64,000 nucleotides of DNA from Brevibacterium sp. ZH18 (lineage in GTDB: Bacteria > Actinomycetota > Actinomycetes > Actinomycetales > Brevibacteriaceae), in the NCBI RefSeq assembly GCF_022748595.1, contig NZ_JALDSX010000010.1, positions 1-64,000 on the forward strand, written 5' to 3'. Made by a program: the position numbers and the translations under genes. The notes beneath the pieces are model-generated. The model saw only the letters and a program-made list of their open reading frames with translations, searched no databases and was not told the DNA's origin. Positions 18,652-27,986 of the stretch are shown here, piece after piece; position 1 is the first letter of the stretch, and each line of letters begins with the position of its first letter.

Positions 18652-18681
18652 ACAGCTGGTCATAGAGACCTGACCAGCTGT
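18652..18681. promoter_or_regulatory. Perfect dyad upstream of amidohydrolase-pot operon
   Basis: Ten-base arms ACAGCTGGTC (18652-18661) and GACCAGCTGT (18672-18681) are separated by ten bases and lie 83-112 bases upstream of the GTG start. Arm spacing of about two helical turns fits a dimeric repressor. The regulator is unknown. Confidence 0.5.
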
Positions 18682-18706
18682 TATCGGTTCGTGTCCGGGT
18701 GATTGC

Positions 18707-18747
18707 TGCGGTCGCAGCCCTGTTCGGCGGGCTGGGCTGCGACCGCA
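18707..18747 (-). terminator. Hairpin terminator of aminobutyraldehyde dehydrogenase gene
   Basis: A perfect 14-bp GC-rich stem (18707-18720 with 18734-18747) and 13-base loop, 18 bases beyond the stop of the minus-strand dehydrogenase. It separates that gene from the downstream amidohydrolase-pot operon. Confidence 0.8.
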
Positions 18748-18764
18748 CAGGGTCGGCGTGGTCC

Positions 18765-20261
18765 TCAGGACGTGAAGATCGTGTCCTGCCATTCGTGGTG
18801 CGGGTCCTCGTGCTGGTCGATGAACACGTGCTTGATCTGCGTGTACTCCTCGAGCGAGTACTGGCTCATGTCCTTGCCGAACCCGGAGGCCTTGTATCCG
18901 CCGTGGGGCATGTCCGAGACGATCGGGATGTGCTCGTTGATCCACACGCAGCCGGCTTCGATGTCGGCCGCGGCCCGCATCGTCCGGTTCGTGGTCGTCG
19001 TCCAGGCGCTCGCCGCCAGACCGTACGGGGTGTCGTTGGCCAGTTCGATGGCTTCATCGTCGGTGTCGAAGGCGATCGCGACGAGGACGGGTCCGAAGAT
19101 CTCATCGCGCCACACCTCGGCGTCGGTGTCGATCCCGCTGATCAGCGTCGGCGCGTAGTACGCCGTGGTCTCGGCATCCCCGGGCAGAGCCTCGCCGAGG
19201 TGGTTCGTCGTCGGGATCTCACCGCCGCAGTGGATCATGGCGCCGGTTTCCCGGGCACGGTCGACCATGGCGGCGACCCGTGACCGGTGGGTCAGGGAGA
19301 TGAGCGAGCCCATGTCGGTGGCCGGGTTCGACGGGTTGCCGACCCGCACGCCCTTCATCAGCTCGGTCACGCGGGTGGTGAACGCCTCGAAGTGCTCGCG
19401 GGCGACGATCGCGCGGGTCGCTGCGGTGCAGTCCTGGCCGGAGTTGATGAGCGACCCGGCTACGGCGCCGCGGGCCGCGGCTTCGATGTCGGCGTCGTCG
19501 AAGACGACGAACGGGGCCTTGCCGCCGAGCTCGAGGTGGACTCGTGAGCCCTTCGCCGCGGCAAGTTCCATGATGCGCCGGCCGACCTTCGTCGACCCGG
19601 TGAACGAGGACATGACGACGTCGGGGTGGGTGATGAGCGTTTCGCCTGCTTCGAGCCCGTCACCGGCGACGATGTTGATCACGCCGGGGGCGAAGCCCGC
19701 AGCGGTGGCCGCCTCGGCGAGGATGAGCGAGGTGCCCGGAGTCATCTCTGAGGTCTTGAGCACGATCGTGTTCCCGGCAGCGACGGCGGGGAAGATCTTC
19801 CATGCGGCCATCTGCAGGGGGTAGTTCCACGGGGCGATCGAACCGACGACGCCGAGCGGTTCGCGACGAGTCATCGACGTCGACTTCTCCCAGTACGTGC
19901 CAGCGGCAAGCCCGGTCAGCTGGCGGGCGGCGCCGGCGAAGAAGTTTGCATTGTCGATCGAGCCGGGGACGTCGAATTCCTTGGCCAGGCGGATGGACTT
20001 GCCGGTCTGCTGCGACTCGAGCTCGGCGAGTTCATCGGCACGGGCCTCGAGCTGTGTGGCGAGTCCGAGCATCAGCTCCGCACGCTCGCCCGGGGTGAGT
20101 GCCTTGAATGCCGGATAGGCGGCTTTGGCTGCGGCGACTGCCTGGTTGACGTCCTCGGCGTTCGCGAGCCTGTACTCGCCGGTCTTCTCACCGGTGGCGG
20201 GGTTGACGAGGGTGAAGGGTTTGCCGCTGCCTTCGTGATAGCTGCCATTCCAATAATGCAT
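18765..20261 (-). CDS. Gamma-aminobutyraldehyde dehydrogenase, PatD-like
   Basis: A 498-residue NAD(P)-dependent aldehyde dehydrogenase. The catalytic Glu is in LELGGKAPFVVF and the catalytic Cys in SGQDCTAATR. The C-terminal DMPHGGYKASGFGKDMSQYSLEEYTQIKHV is the pattern seen in aminobutyraldehyde dehydrogenases (PatD/YdcW). It would oxidise the aldehyde made by polyamine oxidation to GABA. The ATG at 20261 (MHYWNGSY) follows GGAAGTGAAG; the open frame extends 52 codons further, but that extension has no homology and crosses dyad repeats. It has its own promoter region and terminator. Confidence 0.88.
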   Translation of the reverse strand: MHYWNGSYHEGSGKPFTLVNPATGEKTGEYRLANAEDVNQAVAAAKAAYPAFKALTPGERAELMLGLATQLEARADELAELESQQTGKSIRLAKEFDVPGSIDNANFFAGAARQLTGLAAGTYWEKSTSMTRREPLGVVGSIAPWNYPLQMAAWKIFPAVAAGNTIVLKTSEMTPGTSLILAEAATAAGFAPGVINIVAGDGLEAGETLITHPDVVMSSFTGSTKVGRRIMELAAAKGSRVHLELGGKAPFVVFDDADIEAAARGAVAGSLINSGQDCTAATRAIVAREHFEAFTTRVTELMKGVRVGNPSNPATDMGSLISLTHRSRVAAMVDRARETGAMIHCGGEIPTTNHLGEALPGDAETTAYYAPTLISGIDTDAEVWRDEIFGPVLVAIAFDTDDEAIELANDTPYGLAASAWTTTTNRTMRAAADIEAGCVWINEHIPIVSDMPHGGYKASGFGKDMSQYSLEEYTQIKHVFIDQHEDPHHEWQDTIFTS

Positions 20262-20288
20262 ATCTTCACTTCCAACCGAGTTGCACGT

Positions 20289-20346
20289 CTGTGTGGGCCT
20301 GGTCACACAGAGTATCGGAATCAGTGGGTGGAATCCACTGATTCCG
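20289..20346. promoter_or_regulatory. Two adjacent perfect dyads upstream of patD-like gene
   Basis: CTGTGTG-N8-CACACAG (20289-20310) and CGGAATCAGTGG-N7-CCACTGATTCCG (20316-20346) lie 28 and 55 bases upstream of the ATG at 20261. Perfect 12-base arms are well above chance. They are probable operators. A third palindrome, TCGCATATGCGA, is at 20412-20423. Confidence 0.6.
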
Positions 20347-20472
20347 TTGCATGAGACGGCTTTGAGTTGAAAACAATTACCACCCAGCATATTTCCCTGC
20401 TGAATCAGTAGTCGCATATGCGATTTTCGCGCGAGGCCGTTGGCTGCCGCACGAATGAACCTGCGTCTCGAG
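20347..20472. other. Promoter-side part of the patD-purDC intergenic region
   Basis: The 323-base space between the patD-like start and the purDC stop holds the dyads listed at 20289-20346, a relatively AT-rich stretch around 20362-20440 that probably contains the dehydrogenase promoter, the 12-base palindrome at 20412-20423, and the purDC terminator. After that, a GTGAGGCT motif recurs at 20534-20580. No gene is seen. Confidence 0.5.
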
Positions 20473-20530
20473 ACAACGCCGCACCCCCGAGGCCACAGTG
20501 TGCGGCGTGGTCTCGGAGGTGCGGCGTTGT
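20473..20530 (-). terminator. Long hairpin terminator of purDC
   Basis: A 24-bp stem with two non-identical positions (20473-20496 with 20507-20530) and a ten-base loop, about 55 bases past the purDC stop on the minus strand. Confidence 0.8.
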
Positions 20531-20584
20531 GTTGGTGAGGCTATGGAACGGTGAGGCTGTGAAGCGGTGAGGCTGTGACCAGTC

Positions 20585-22924
20585 TCAGCCGGGGAAGGTC
20601 TCCCCGGTCAGCTTCTCGAAGGCCTCGATGTAGCGGGCTCGGGTCTTCTCGACGACCTCGGCAGGCAGTGCCGGGGGAGGAGTGTCCGAGGACTTGTCCC
20701 AGCCGGACTCACCTGTCAGCCAGTCGCGGACGAACTGCTTGTCGAAGCTCGCCTGAGGCTGGCCCGATTCGTAGCTCGAAGCATCCCAGAAGCGTGAGGA
20801 GTCAGGAGTGAGCACCTCGTCGCCGAGGACGATCGTACCGTCGGGCAGTGTGCCGAACTCGAACTTCGTGTCGGCCAGGATGATGCCGCGCTCGCGTGCG
20901 ATCTCCTCTGCCCGCTGGTAGATCTCGATGGTGAGATCGCGGATCGTTCCAGCCTGGTCCGCGCCGATTGTCTCAGCGACCTGATCGAAGCTGACGTTCT
21001 CGTCGTGATCGCCCAGCTCGGCCTTCGTGGCCGGAGTGAAGATCGCGGGTTCCAGGCGGTCGGCCTCGATGAGACCGGCGGGCAGTCGGATGCCGCACAC
21101 GGATCCGGTGGCCTTGTAGTCGGCCATGCCCGATCCGGTGAGATAGCCGCGAGCGACGCATTCGACCGGGATCATCGAGAGGTTCTTCACGATGAGTCCG
21201 CGCCCGCGTACGGCGTCGGGGACGTCGGAGCTGATGACATGGTTGCCGATGACGTCAGAGAGCTGGTCGAACCACCACAGGCTCAGCCCCGTGAGCACCT
21301 TGCCCTTGTCCGGGATCTCGGAGTCGAGGACCCAGTCGTAGGCGGAGATGCGGTCCGAGGCGACCATGAGCAGCTGCTCAGCGGAGGCGGCGTCTGACGC
21401 CGTGTCGGGGATGTAGAGGTCGCGGACCTTACCCGAGTACACGTGCGTCCAGCCCGGAAGTTCGGCAGCGCCGGCATCGAGTCCCATCGCCGAGGCGGTT
21501 GTAGCCACGGCATCGTCCGCCGCCGACGTCGTCGATTCTTCGACCGCGAACGGCAGCGTCGGCTCGTCCACGGCCTCGGGGGCCGGGTAGATGTCGGCCA
21601 CGGCGATCTGTCCCCGGGCAGCCACCTCGGCGATGTCGGTGCGGTGCTGTTCTCCGTCCCATTTGACCTCGTCCACAGCGGCATAGGCCTTGGCCCGGGC
21701 CTCGTTCAGGCCGTTGCCCAGCGAGACGACGGAGAGCACGCGTCCGCCGGCGGTGATGATGTCTCCGGTCTCGGCGATGTCTTCGCTGATGACGACGTCC
21801 TCGGGGGCGAATCCGGCCCCGGTGTCCTTGGCGAAGGCCGTGCCTGCGTGGAGGATGTTGATGTCCTCGAGGCCGTCGGCGCTGTTGAGTCCGAGGATGA
21901 TGTCTCCGGTGCGCGGAGTGTTCGGGTAGTTCTCGGCTGCCATGACCACGGTCACCGAGGTGCGCGGATCCCACTCGAGTTCACCGACCTCGTCGAGGCG
22001 GCCCTCGGCGGCGGCGAGCAAGGTCTGTCCCAGGGGGCTGCGCAGGCGGGAGAGCACGGACTGGGTTTCGGGATCGCCGAAGCGGACGTTGAACTCAACG
22101 ACCCGCATTCCCTTCGAGGTCAGGGCGAGTCCGCAGTAGAGGAGACCGACGAACGGGGTGCCGCGGCGGGTCATCTCATCGACGACTGGCTGGGCGACGG
22201 TGTTGACGATGTCGTCGACCGTGCCTGCCGGGATCCAGGGCAGGGGCGAGTAGGCGCCCATGCCGCCGGTGTTGGGGCCGGTGTCACCATCGCCGATGCG
22301 TTTGAAGTCCTGGGCGGGAGCCAGCGGCAGAGTGTGCTGGCCATCGCAGAGGACGAAGAGGGAGACCTCGGGGCCGTCGAGATAGTCCTCGATCACGACC
22401 CGGTCGGAGACCTCAAGGCAGGAGCTGGCGTGGGTCAGAGCCTCGGCGCGGTCCGAGGTCACGACGACACCCTTGCCCGCGGCTAGGCCATCGGCCTTGA
22501 CCACGTACGGGGCACCGAAGTCGTCGAGGGCCGCGGCCGCCTCGTCGGAGGTGTAGGCGACCACTGCGCGTGCGGTGGGCACGTTCGCGGACTCCATGAT
22601 CTCCTTGGCAAACGCCTTCGAGCCTTCGAGGACCGCGGCCTCGGCGCTGGGGCCGAAGACCGGGAACGAGGATTCACGCAGGGCGTCGGCGACACCGGCG
22701 ACCAGTGGTGCCTCGGGGCCGATGACCACGAGGTCGACGTCGAGCGTCTCCGCCAGTGCGGTGACTGCGGCAGCGTCGTTCATATCGACGTCTTCGGTGT
22801 GCGCGATCGCAGCGATTCCCGGGTTGCCGGGTGCGGCGATGACGGCGTCGACCTGGGGGTCGCGACTGAGAGCTAGGACGAGGGCGTGTTCGCGGGAGCC
22901 CGAACCGATGACAAGAACCTTCAC
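20585..22924 (-). CDS. purD-purC: PurD-PurC fusion: GAR synthetase and SAICAR synthase
   Basis: A 779-residue bifunctional protein. Residues 1 to about 425 are PurD (phosphoribosylamine-glycine ligase): [19 protein letters not shown] at the start, then the ATP-grasp domain with [12 protein letters not shown] and [13 protein letters not shown]. Residues about 426-486 are a low-complexity linker rich in Ala, Thr, Glu and Pro. Residues about 487-779 are PurC (SAICAR synthase): [41 protein letters not shown]. The frame is continuous and both halves keep their signature motifs. These are steps 2 and 7 (8 in some numberings) of purine synthesis, not consecutive ones. It diverges from the asparaginase gene 33 bases away. 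Confidence 0.95.
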   Translation of the reverse strand: MKVLVIGSGSREHALVLALSRDPQVDAVIAAPGNPGIAAIAHTEDVDMNDAAAVTALAETLDVDLVVIGPEAPLVAGVADALRESSFPVFGPSAEAAVLEGSKAFAKEIMESANVPTARAVVAYTSDEAAAALDDFGAPYVVKADGLAAGKGVVVTSDRAEALTHASSCLEVSDRVVIEDYLDGPEVSLFVLCDGQHTLPLAPAQDFKRIGDGDTGPNTGGMGAYSPLPWIPAGTVDDIVNTVAQPVVDEMTRRGTPFVGLLYCGLALTSKGMRVVEFNVRFGDPETQSVLSRLRSPLGQTLLAAAEGRLDEVGELEWDPRTSVTVVMAAENYPNTPRTGDIILGLNSADGLEDINILHAGTAFAKDTGAGFAPEDVVISEDIAETGDIITAGGRVLSVVSLGNGLNEARAKAYAAVDEVKWDGEQHRTDIAEVAARGQIAVADIYPAPEAVDEPTLPFAVEESTTSAADDAVATTASAMGLDAGAAELPGWTHVYSGKVRDLYIPDTASDAASAEQLLMVASDRISAYDWVLDSEIPDKGKVLTGLSLWWFDQLSDVIGNHVISSDVPDAVRGRGLIVKNLSMIPVECVARGYLTGSGMADYKATGSVCGIRLPAGLIEADRLEPAIFTPATKAELGDHDENVSFDQVAETIGADQAGTIRDLTIEIYQRAEEIARERGIILADTKFEFGTLPDGTIVLGDEVLTPDSSRFWDASSYESGQPQASFDKQFVRDWLTGESGWDKSSDTPPPALPAEVVEKTRARYIEAFEKLTGETFPG

Positions 22925-22957
22925 CCCACCAGACTATAAGGTCGTAGGCTTGAGTGC

Positions 22958-24034
22958 GTGACTCGTTCCACTTTCGTTTCCGCCGACGCCGCCGAGTTGG
23001 CCTTCGTCGAGCGCAGCGGGTTCGTCGAATCCCGCCACATCGGTTCCGCCGTCGTCCTCGACCCGGATGGATCACCCCTGATCAGCCTCGGCGCACCGGA
23101 GGCTCCCGTGTTCACCCGATCGAGCCTCAAGCCGCTGCAGGCGATTGCCGCGATGAGTTTCACAGAGCAGGTGACCGGCACCTGGGCGGCACTGGCGACC
23201 GCGTCCCACAAATGCGAGGCCGGCCACGCCGAGGCGGTTGCCGGGATGCTCGAATCCGCTGGCCTGAGCGTGGACGACCTCCGCTGTCCGTCTGCTCATC
23301 CCGCCGACGGTGCCTTCCGCCGCAGCCTGCAGGAAGCCGGCACCGGCGACCCGACATCGCGCCTGTATTTCAACTGCTCCGGCAAACATGCGGCGTTCCT
23401 CATGGCCGCCACCGCCCTCGGTGCCGAGACCGCGACCTACCTTGAACCTGCCCATCCGGTGCAGGCGAGGATCGCCGAGGTGGTCGAGGCCTTCGCCGGC
23501 GAAACTCCGGCCGCGCTCGGCACCGACGGCTGCGGGGCTCCCGTCTTCGCCCTCAGCCTCACCGGCCTGGCGCGGGGGATCGGCCGTGTTGTGCGGTTGG
23601 GCTGCACAGACGCTGACTCGGGGGCCACCTCGGCGACGGAACCCTTTGCCTCCTTTGCGACTGAGGCGCGCACCCTCATGGGCGCCGTCTTCGCCGAACC
23701 CTGGGCGATCGAGGGCCACGGCAGACCGAATTCCACGGTCATCGACCGTCTCGGCATCTTCGCCAAGGGCGGGGCCGAGGGCGTGATCGTCATGTCCACG
23801 AAAGCCGGGTACTCGGTGGCCCTGAAGTGCCTCGACGGGTCCTCCCGGGCTACGGGGCTCGTGGCTCTGACCCTGCTGCGCAAGGCCGGAGCGATTCCAG
23901 ACATCAGCGACGATCTCCTCGGCGAGGTCATCGCAGAGATCACCGAGTCCGTCACCGGCGGAATCGATTCCGAGGGGCGGACGGCGGTTGTCGGGCAGGT
24001 CAACGTGGGTGAAGATATAGCGAGGATCAGGTAA
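22958..24034 (+). CDS. Asparaginase II family protein (thermolabile type)
   Basis: A 358-residue protein of the Asparaginase_II family (PF06089 type). Recognisable motifs are FTRSSLKPLQAIA, ATASHKCEAGHAEAV, YFNCSGKHAAFL and GTDGCGAPVFAL. The family hydrolyses L-asparagine to aspartate and ammonia in the cytosol. GTG start. It opens a plus-strand run of four genes (asparaginase, SCP2-like, aldehyde dehydrogenase, EamA). The 33-base space to divergent purDC contains an ACTATAAGGT element usable as a -10 in either direction. Confidence 0.88.
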   Translation: MTRSTFVSADAAELAFVERSGFVESRHIGSAVVLDPDGSPLISLGAPEAPVFTRSSLKPLQAIAAMSFTEQVTGTWAALATASHKCEAGHAEAVAGMLESAGLSVDDLRCPSAHPADGAFRRSLQEAGTGDPTSRLYFNCSGKHAAFLMAATALGAETATYLEPAHPVQARIAEVVEAFAGETPAALGTDGCGAPVFALSLTGLARGIGRVVRLGCTDADSGATSATEPFASFATEARTLMGAVFAEPWAIEGHGRPNSTVIDRLGIFAKGGAEGVIVMSTKAGYSVALKCLDGSSRATGLVALTLLRKAGAIPDISDDLLGEVIAEITESVTGGIDSEGRTAVVGQVNVGEDIARIR

Positions 24035-24049
24035 GAGGGAGAGTCACTG

Positions 24050-24451
24050 ATGGCGATTCGCAGAAGAATAGACCCCGACGAGGGCCGCAACGCCCTCGAG
24101 ATGTGGGTGGCCCATTCCGAGGCCGATGCGGCACCGGCAGACCGGTCGACTTTGGCCACAGCGGTGCGTTTCACGCTCGAGGAACTCGCGTCGCGGGCGG
24201 AGGGCAACAGCGTCGAGGTCCGCGTCCCACCCTTCGGCGTCACCCAGTGCATTCCCGGCCCCCGCCACACCCGCGGGACACCGCCCAACGTCGTCGAAAC
24301 CTCGGCGCAGGTGTGGTTGGAGATCGTGACCGGCAAGACAGAATTCTCCGCCGCACTGGCCGAAGGCGCCGTTGACGCCTCGGGCACCCGCGCGGACATC
24401 AGTGACTTCGTCCCGCTGTACACATCGGCAGAATTGGAAGGCCGGCGATGA
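24050..24451 (+). CDS. Sterol-carrier-family small protein
   Basis: A 133-residue cytosolic protein with the actinobacterial sterol-carrier-like signature VEVRVPPFGVTQCIPGPRHT followed by RGTPPNVVE and SGTRADISD. Such proteins are commonly found near purine genes in Micrococcales and Corynebacteriales; their role is not established. It lies 15 bases after the asparaginase stop. Its stop overlaps the ATG of the aldehyde dehydrogenase by four bases. Confidence 0.8.
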   Translation: MAIRRRIDPDEGRNALEMWVAHSEADAAPADRSTLATAVRFTLEELASRAEGNSVEVRVPPFGVTQCIPGPRHTRGTPPNVVETSAQVWLEIVTGKTEFSAALAEGAVDASGTRADISDFVPLYTSAELEGRR

Positions 24452-25890
24452 ACGCCCAGATCACCCAGACCACCTCATTCATCGGTGGACGCCACGTCCC
24501 CTCGCTGACCACCTACGCCAACATCGACCCGGCCACCGGGGAACACCTCGGCGATGTCTCCCGAGGCGGAGCCGACGAAGTCGACCGGGCGGTCAAGGCC
24601 GCGGCCCGGGCACAGCAGGAATGGAAGCGCTCGAGCACCGAGCAGCGGTCGAAGCTGCTGGTCGCCACCGCCGAAGTGATCCGGGCCAACCGCGATGAGA
24701 TGGCCAGCCTCGAATCCGAGGACACGGGCAAACCCCTGACCCAGGCCTACGCCGACGTCGACGTCTGCGCCCGCTACTTCGAGTTCTACGGTCACACCAT
24801 CGAGTCCTACTACGGGCACTCGATCCCCATGTCCGAGGACATGCACGTCTACACCCGGCGCGAGCCCTACGGCGTGACCGGACACATCGTGGCCTGGAAC
24901 TATCCGCTCCAGCTCATCGGCCGTGCCGCCGCGACCTCGCTGGCCACCGGCAACTGCGCCGTGGCCAAACCCGCCGACGAAACCCCACGCTCCACGGTCC
25001 GCCTGGCCGAACTCATCCACTCTGTGGGCTTCCCCGCCGGTGCGTTCAACGTGGTCACAGGCCTGGGCGCCGAGGCGGGGGCGGCGTTGGCCGCGCATCC
25101 GGGCATCGCCCACTTAGGCTTCGTCGGCTCGACCCAGACCGGTTCGCAGATCGCCCATGCCGCTGCCGATCGGGTCATCCCGACGGTGCTCGAACTCGGT
25201 GGAAAGTCCGCGAACATCGTCTTCTCCGACGCCGATGTCGACGCTGCCATCCCGTCGTTGGTGCGCTCGATCATCCAGAACGCCGGTCAGACCTGCTCGG
25301 CCGGGTCCCGGCTCATCGTCGCCCAGGACATCCACGCCGAGGTGATCGAGAAGATGGCGGCCGCCATGGAGAAGGTGACCATCGGGTACGGCTCCGACGA
25401 CCCGATGCTCGGGCCCCTCATCTCGACGAAGCAGCAGGCCCGTGTCGAAGGGTTCCTCTCCGACATCGGCAGCGCCCAGATCGTCACGGGAGGCACCCGT
25501 CCCGAGGGGCTCGCCGCCGACCTCGCCGGGGGTGCTTTCATCACCCCGACGATTGTGGACAATGTGTCCCCGGGGTCGAAGATCGCACAGGAAGAGGTCT
25601 TCGGACCCGTCGTCGTGGCCATGACCTTCGGCGATGAGGCAGAGGCGATCTCCCTGGCCAACGGCACCGACTACGGTCTGGTCTCGGCGCTGTGGACGCA
25701 GAACATCTCGCGCGCCCACCGGGTCGCCGCCGAGGTGGAGGCCGGGCAGATCTTCGTCAACACCTATGGTGCCGGCGGGGGAGTCGAACTGCCCTTCGGC
25801 GGGTTCAAGAAGTCCGGCTACGGCCGTGAGAAGTCCATCGAAGCCTTCGACGAGTACACGCAGACGAAGACCGTCGTCGTGAAGCTGTGA
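24448..25890 (+). CDS. NAD(P)-dependent aldehyde dehydrogenase
   Basis: A 480-residue aldehyde dehydrogenase with catalytic Glu in [12 protein letters not shown] and Cys in AGQTCSAGSR. The C-terminal GAGGGVELPFGGFKKSGYGREKS resembles betaine/aromatic-type aldehyde dehydrogenases. No specific substrate can be read from the sequence. ATGA overlap with the SCP2-like gene implies coupled translation. One of three aldehyde dehydrogenases in this window. Confidence 0.88.
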   Translation: MNAQITQTTSFIGGRHVPSLTTYANIDPATGEHLGDVSRGGADEVDRAVKAAARAQQEWKRSSTEQRSKLLVATAEVIRANRDEMASLESEDTGKPLTQAYADVDVCARYFEFYGHTIESYYGHSIPMSEDMHVYTRREPYGVTGHIVAWNYPLQLIGRAAATSLATGNCAVAKPADETPRSTVRLAELIHSVGFPAGAFNVVTGLGAEAGAALAAHPGIAHLGFVGSTQTGSQIAHAAADRVIPTVLELGGKSANIVFSDADVDAAIPSLVRSIIQNAGQTCSAGSRLIVAQDIHAEVIEKMAAAMEKVTIGYGSDDPMLGPLISTKQQARVEGFLSDIGSAQIVTGGTRPEGLAADLAGGAFITPTIVDNVSPGSKIAQEEVFGPVVVAMTFGDEAEAISLANGTDYGLVSALWTQNISRAHRVAAEVEAGQIFVNTYGAGGGVELPFGGFKKSGYGREKSIEAFDEYTQTKTVVVKL

Positions 25891-25928
25891 GGTCCTGACG
25901 CTGTGACGCGGTCTGGTCACGGTCCTCG

Positions 25929-26828
25929 ATGACCCCTGCTGTCCTCGGGCTGGTGCTCTTCGCCTCGGTGGCCCATGCCCTGTGGAACATCGCCGCGAAG
26001 TCCGTCTCCGGCAAGGGCTATGCCTTCGTGCTGGCCTATCACGGACTCTCGGCGATCCTCCTGGCCCCGATCGCGATCTGGCTGCTCGCGTCGGGGGCAC
26101 ATGAGTTCAGTCCGAGTCTGCTGGGTGCCGCCGCACTCAGCGCGATCTTCCACATCGCCTACTCGGTGTCCCTCCAGTCCGGCTATGACCATGCACCCCT
26201 GGGCGTCGTCTATCCCACGGCGCGTGGAGTCGGCCCGATCATCACGATCATCATCGCCGTGCTGTTCCTGGGGGAGCGGCCCACACCGCCGGAGACCATC
26301 GGCGCCTTCGTCGTCATCGCCGGAATCGCGGTCGTGACCGTGCGCCCGAAGGGAGCCGGTGGAGGTCACGCAACAAGCAGCCACGGCGTGGGGCGTGGTC
26401 TGGCCTGGGGCGGGCTGATCGGAACCTTCATCGCCTCGTACACGCTCTGGGATGACTTCTCCGTCAACCACATCACCGATTCACCGCTGCTCTACTTCGC
26501 CGTCTCCGAAGCCTGCGTCGCCATCATCATGGCCCTTGGCATCGTGACGATCCCCGGCGGTCCGTCACGGCGCGCGGATTTCAGGTCGATCGTGTCCGGC
26601 CACAAACGAGCCTTGGTCACCGTCGCCATCCTCTCCCCGCTGGCGTACCTGCTCGTCCTCTTCGCCATGCAGCAGGCACCGGTGTCCCTCGTCGCCCCTG
26701 TGCGGGAGACCTCGATCATCGTCGGCACACTGCTGGCCTGGTGGTTCTTCGGGGAGAAGAACATCGCCATGAAGCTCACCGGTGCCGTGGTCGTCGTCGC
26801 CGGAATCGGCCTCATCGCCCTCGGCTGA
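25929..26828 (+). CDS. EamA-family transporter (DMT superfamily)
   Basis: A 299-residue membrane protein with about ten predicted helices in two repeats. The EamA pattern appears as GVVYPTARGVGPIITIIIA in the first half and PVSLVAPVRETSIIVGTLLAW in the second. A polar loop at about 145-160 links the halves. It follows the aldehyde dehydrogenase by 38 bases and converges on the stress protein gene. Likely an exporter; substrate unknown. Confidence 0.82.
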   Translation: MTPAVLGLVLFASVAHALWNIAAKSVSGKGYAFVLAYHGLSAILLAPIAIWLLASGAHEFSPSLLGAAALSAIFHIAYSVSLQSGYDHAPLGVVYPTARGVGPIITIIIAVLFLGERPTPPETIGAFVVIAGIAVVTVRPKGAGGGHATSSHGVGRGLAWGGLIGTFIASYTLWDDFSVNHITDSPLLYFAVSEACVAIIMALGIVTIPGGPSRRADFRSIVSGHKRALVTVAILSPLAYLLVLFAMQQAPVSLVAPVRETSIIVGTLLAWWFFGEKNIAMKLTGAVVVVAGIGLIALG

Positions 26829-26845
26829 GTTCTCCTCGTGGAGGG

Positions 26846-27826
26846 TCAGCGCTTTCTCCCACCCTTTCGGCGGAGCACGCGCACGACTCGGGTGGGGCAG
26901 GCCGAGTGTGAGAGGACTGCCTGCGAGGTTGAACCGAGAATGGTGGACGCGAAGCCGCCGCGGCCCCGGGAGCCGATGATCATGAGCTCGGCGGTGTAGG
27001 TGGCACTGATGAGCACCTCGGTGGCGGGGGCATCGAAGATCGACCAGCGGACCTCAACCTCGGGGAATTCCTCCGCCAGAGATTTCGCCGCCTCTTCACG
27101 CGAGGTCACGGCCTCGTCGTACATCTTCTCCAGGTGTGTTTCGCTGGGCATCCACTCCGGCGAGAGCACATGGGCGGCGGTGATGCCGATCAGGTGCAGG
27201 GGCAGACCGTAGATCCGAGCCTGCACTGCCGCCTCTCGCAGGACAGGGCCGTCGCTTTCGAAGGGGTCGATCGCGGCGACGATCTCACCGGTGAAGTCCG
27301 GGCGCCTGTCCCCGGACTCGGCGGCGGACGTCTGCGCGGAGGAGGAACGCACGGGCAGATCGATCGGCAGCGGCCTCTCCGGCAGCGGGCGCTCTGGCCA
27401 CGTGCTGGGGATGACCACGGTGGGGCAGTGTGCGTGGGCGGGCATCGCCAAGGCCACGGACCCGAGCAGGCGACCGGCGAAACCGCCGCGACCGCGGGCA
27501 CCGATGACGGCGAGGTCGGCGTTCTTCGAGTTGTCGACCAGCGCACCTGAGGCATCCCCGGGGGAGACCACGGTCGAGACCGGCACCGAGGCATCGGTGA
27601 CGGTTCTGGCGCTGTCGTCGACGAGCTGCTGCACCGATCGTTTGATCGCAACGTCGAAATCGGCCGGGTAGACGATGTCGGCCTGGCTCATGTTGACGCC
27701 GGGAACGGTGTAGGCCGCGACGAGGCGAATCTCGGAGGAGGTCAGCTGTGCATGCTTGATCGCCCACTGCAGCGCACATTGACTGTTGGCGGAGCCGTCA
27801 ACTCCGACGATGATCGTATGAGACAT
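26846..27826 (-). CDS. Tandem universal stress protein
   Basis: A 326-residue protein with two UspA domains (about 1-150 and 180-320). Each has the ATP-binding glycine pattern: GARGRGGFAGRLLGS and GSRGRGGFASTILGS. The first domain begins HTIIVGVDGSANSQCALQWA. Tandem USPs of this kind are typical in actinobacteria and are thought to act in dormancy or redox stress. ATG at 27826 is preferred over GTG at 27832 because AGGGG then has the right spacing. Confidence 0.9.
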   Translation of the reverse strand: MSHTIIVGVDGSANSQCALQWAIKHAQLTSSEIRLVAAYTVPGVNMSQADIVYPADFDVAIKRSVQQLVDDSARTVTDASVPVSTVVSPGDASGALVDNSKNADLAVIGARGRGGFAGRLLGSVALAMPAHAHCPTVVIPSTWPERPLPERPLPIDLPVRSSSAQTSAAESGDRRPDFTGEIVAAIDPFESDGPVLREAAVQARIYGLPLHLIGITAAHVLSPEWMPSETHLEKMYDEAVTSREEAAKSLAEEFPEVEVRWSIFDAPATEVLISATYTAELMIIGSRGRGGFASTILGSTSQAVLSHSACPTRVVRVLRRKGGRKR

Positions 27827-27986
27827 GTCCACCCCTATGTGAGAAGTCCTACTGTGCCTGCCTCTACCTTATGGGATCGGTCGGATAACTGCCTGGGAAT
27901 CGACGGAGGTGATCTCGACTAGACTGTCCGCGACGTGAAATGCGGGCGCCTCTGACCCGCCACTGACACCGATGCCCGAGGAGATC

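Noticed and set aside
20262-20417. N-terminal extension of the aminobutyraldehyde dehydrogenase
   Set aside because: The extra 52 residues lack homology and are encoded by dyad-rich upstream DNA; the ATG at 20261 has a ribosome site and matches family starts.
22930-22945. Bidirectional -10 element as a special divergent promoter
   Set aside because: ACTATAAGGT can be read as a -10 both ways, but for purDC it would leave almost no leader, so the reading is not secure.
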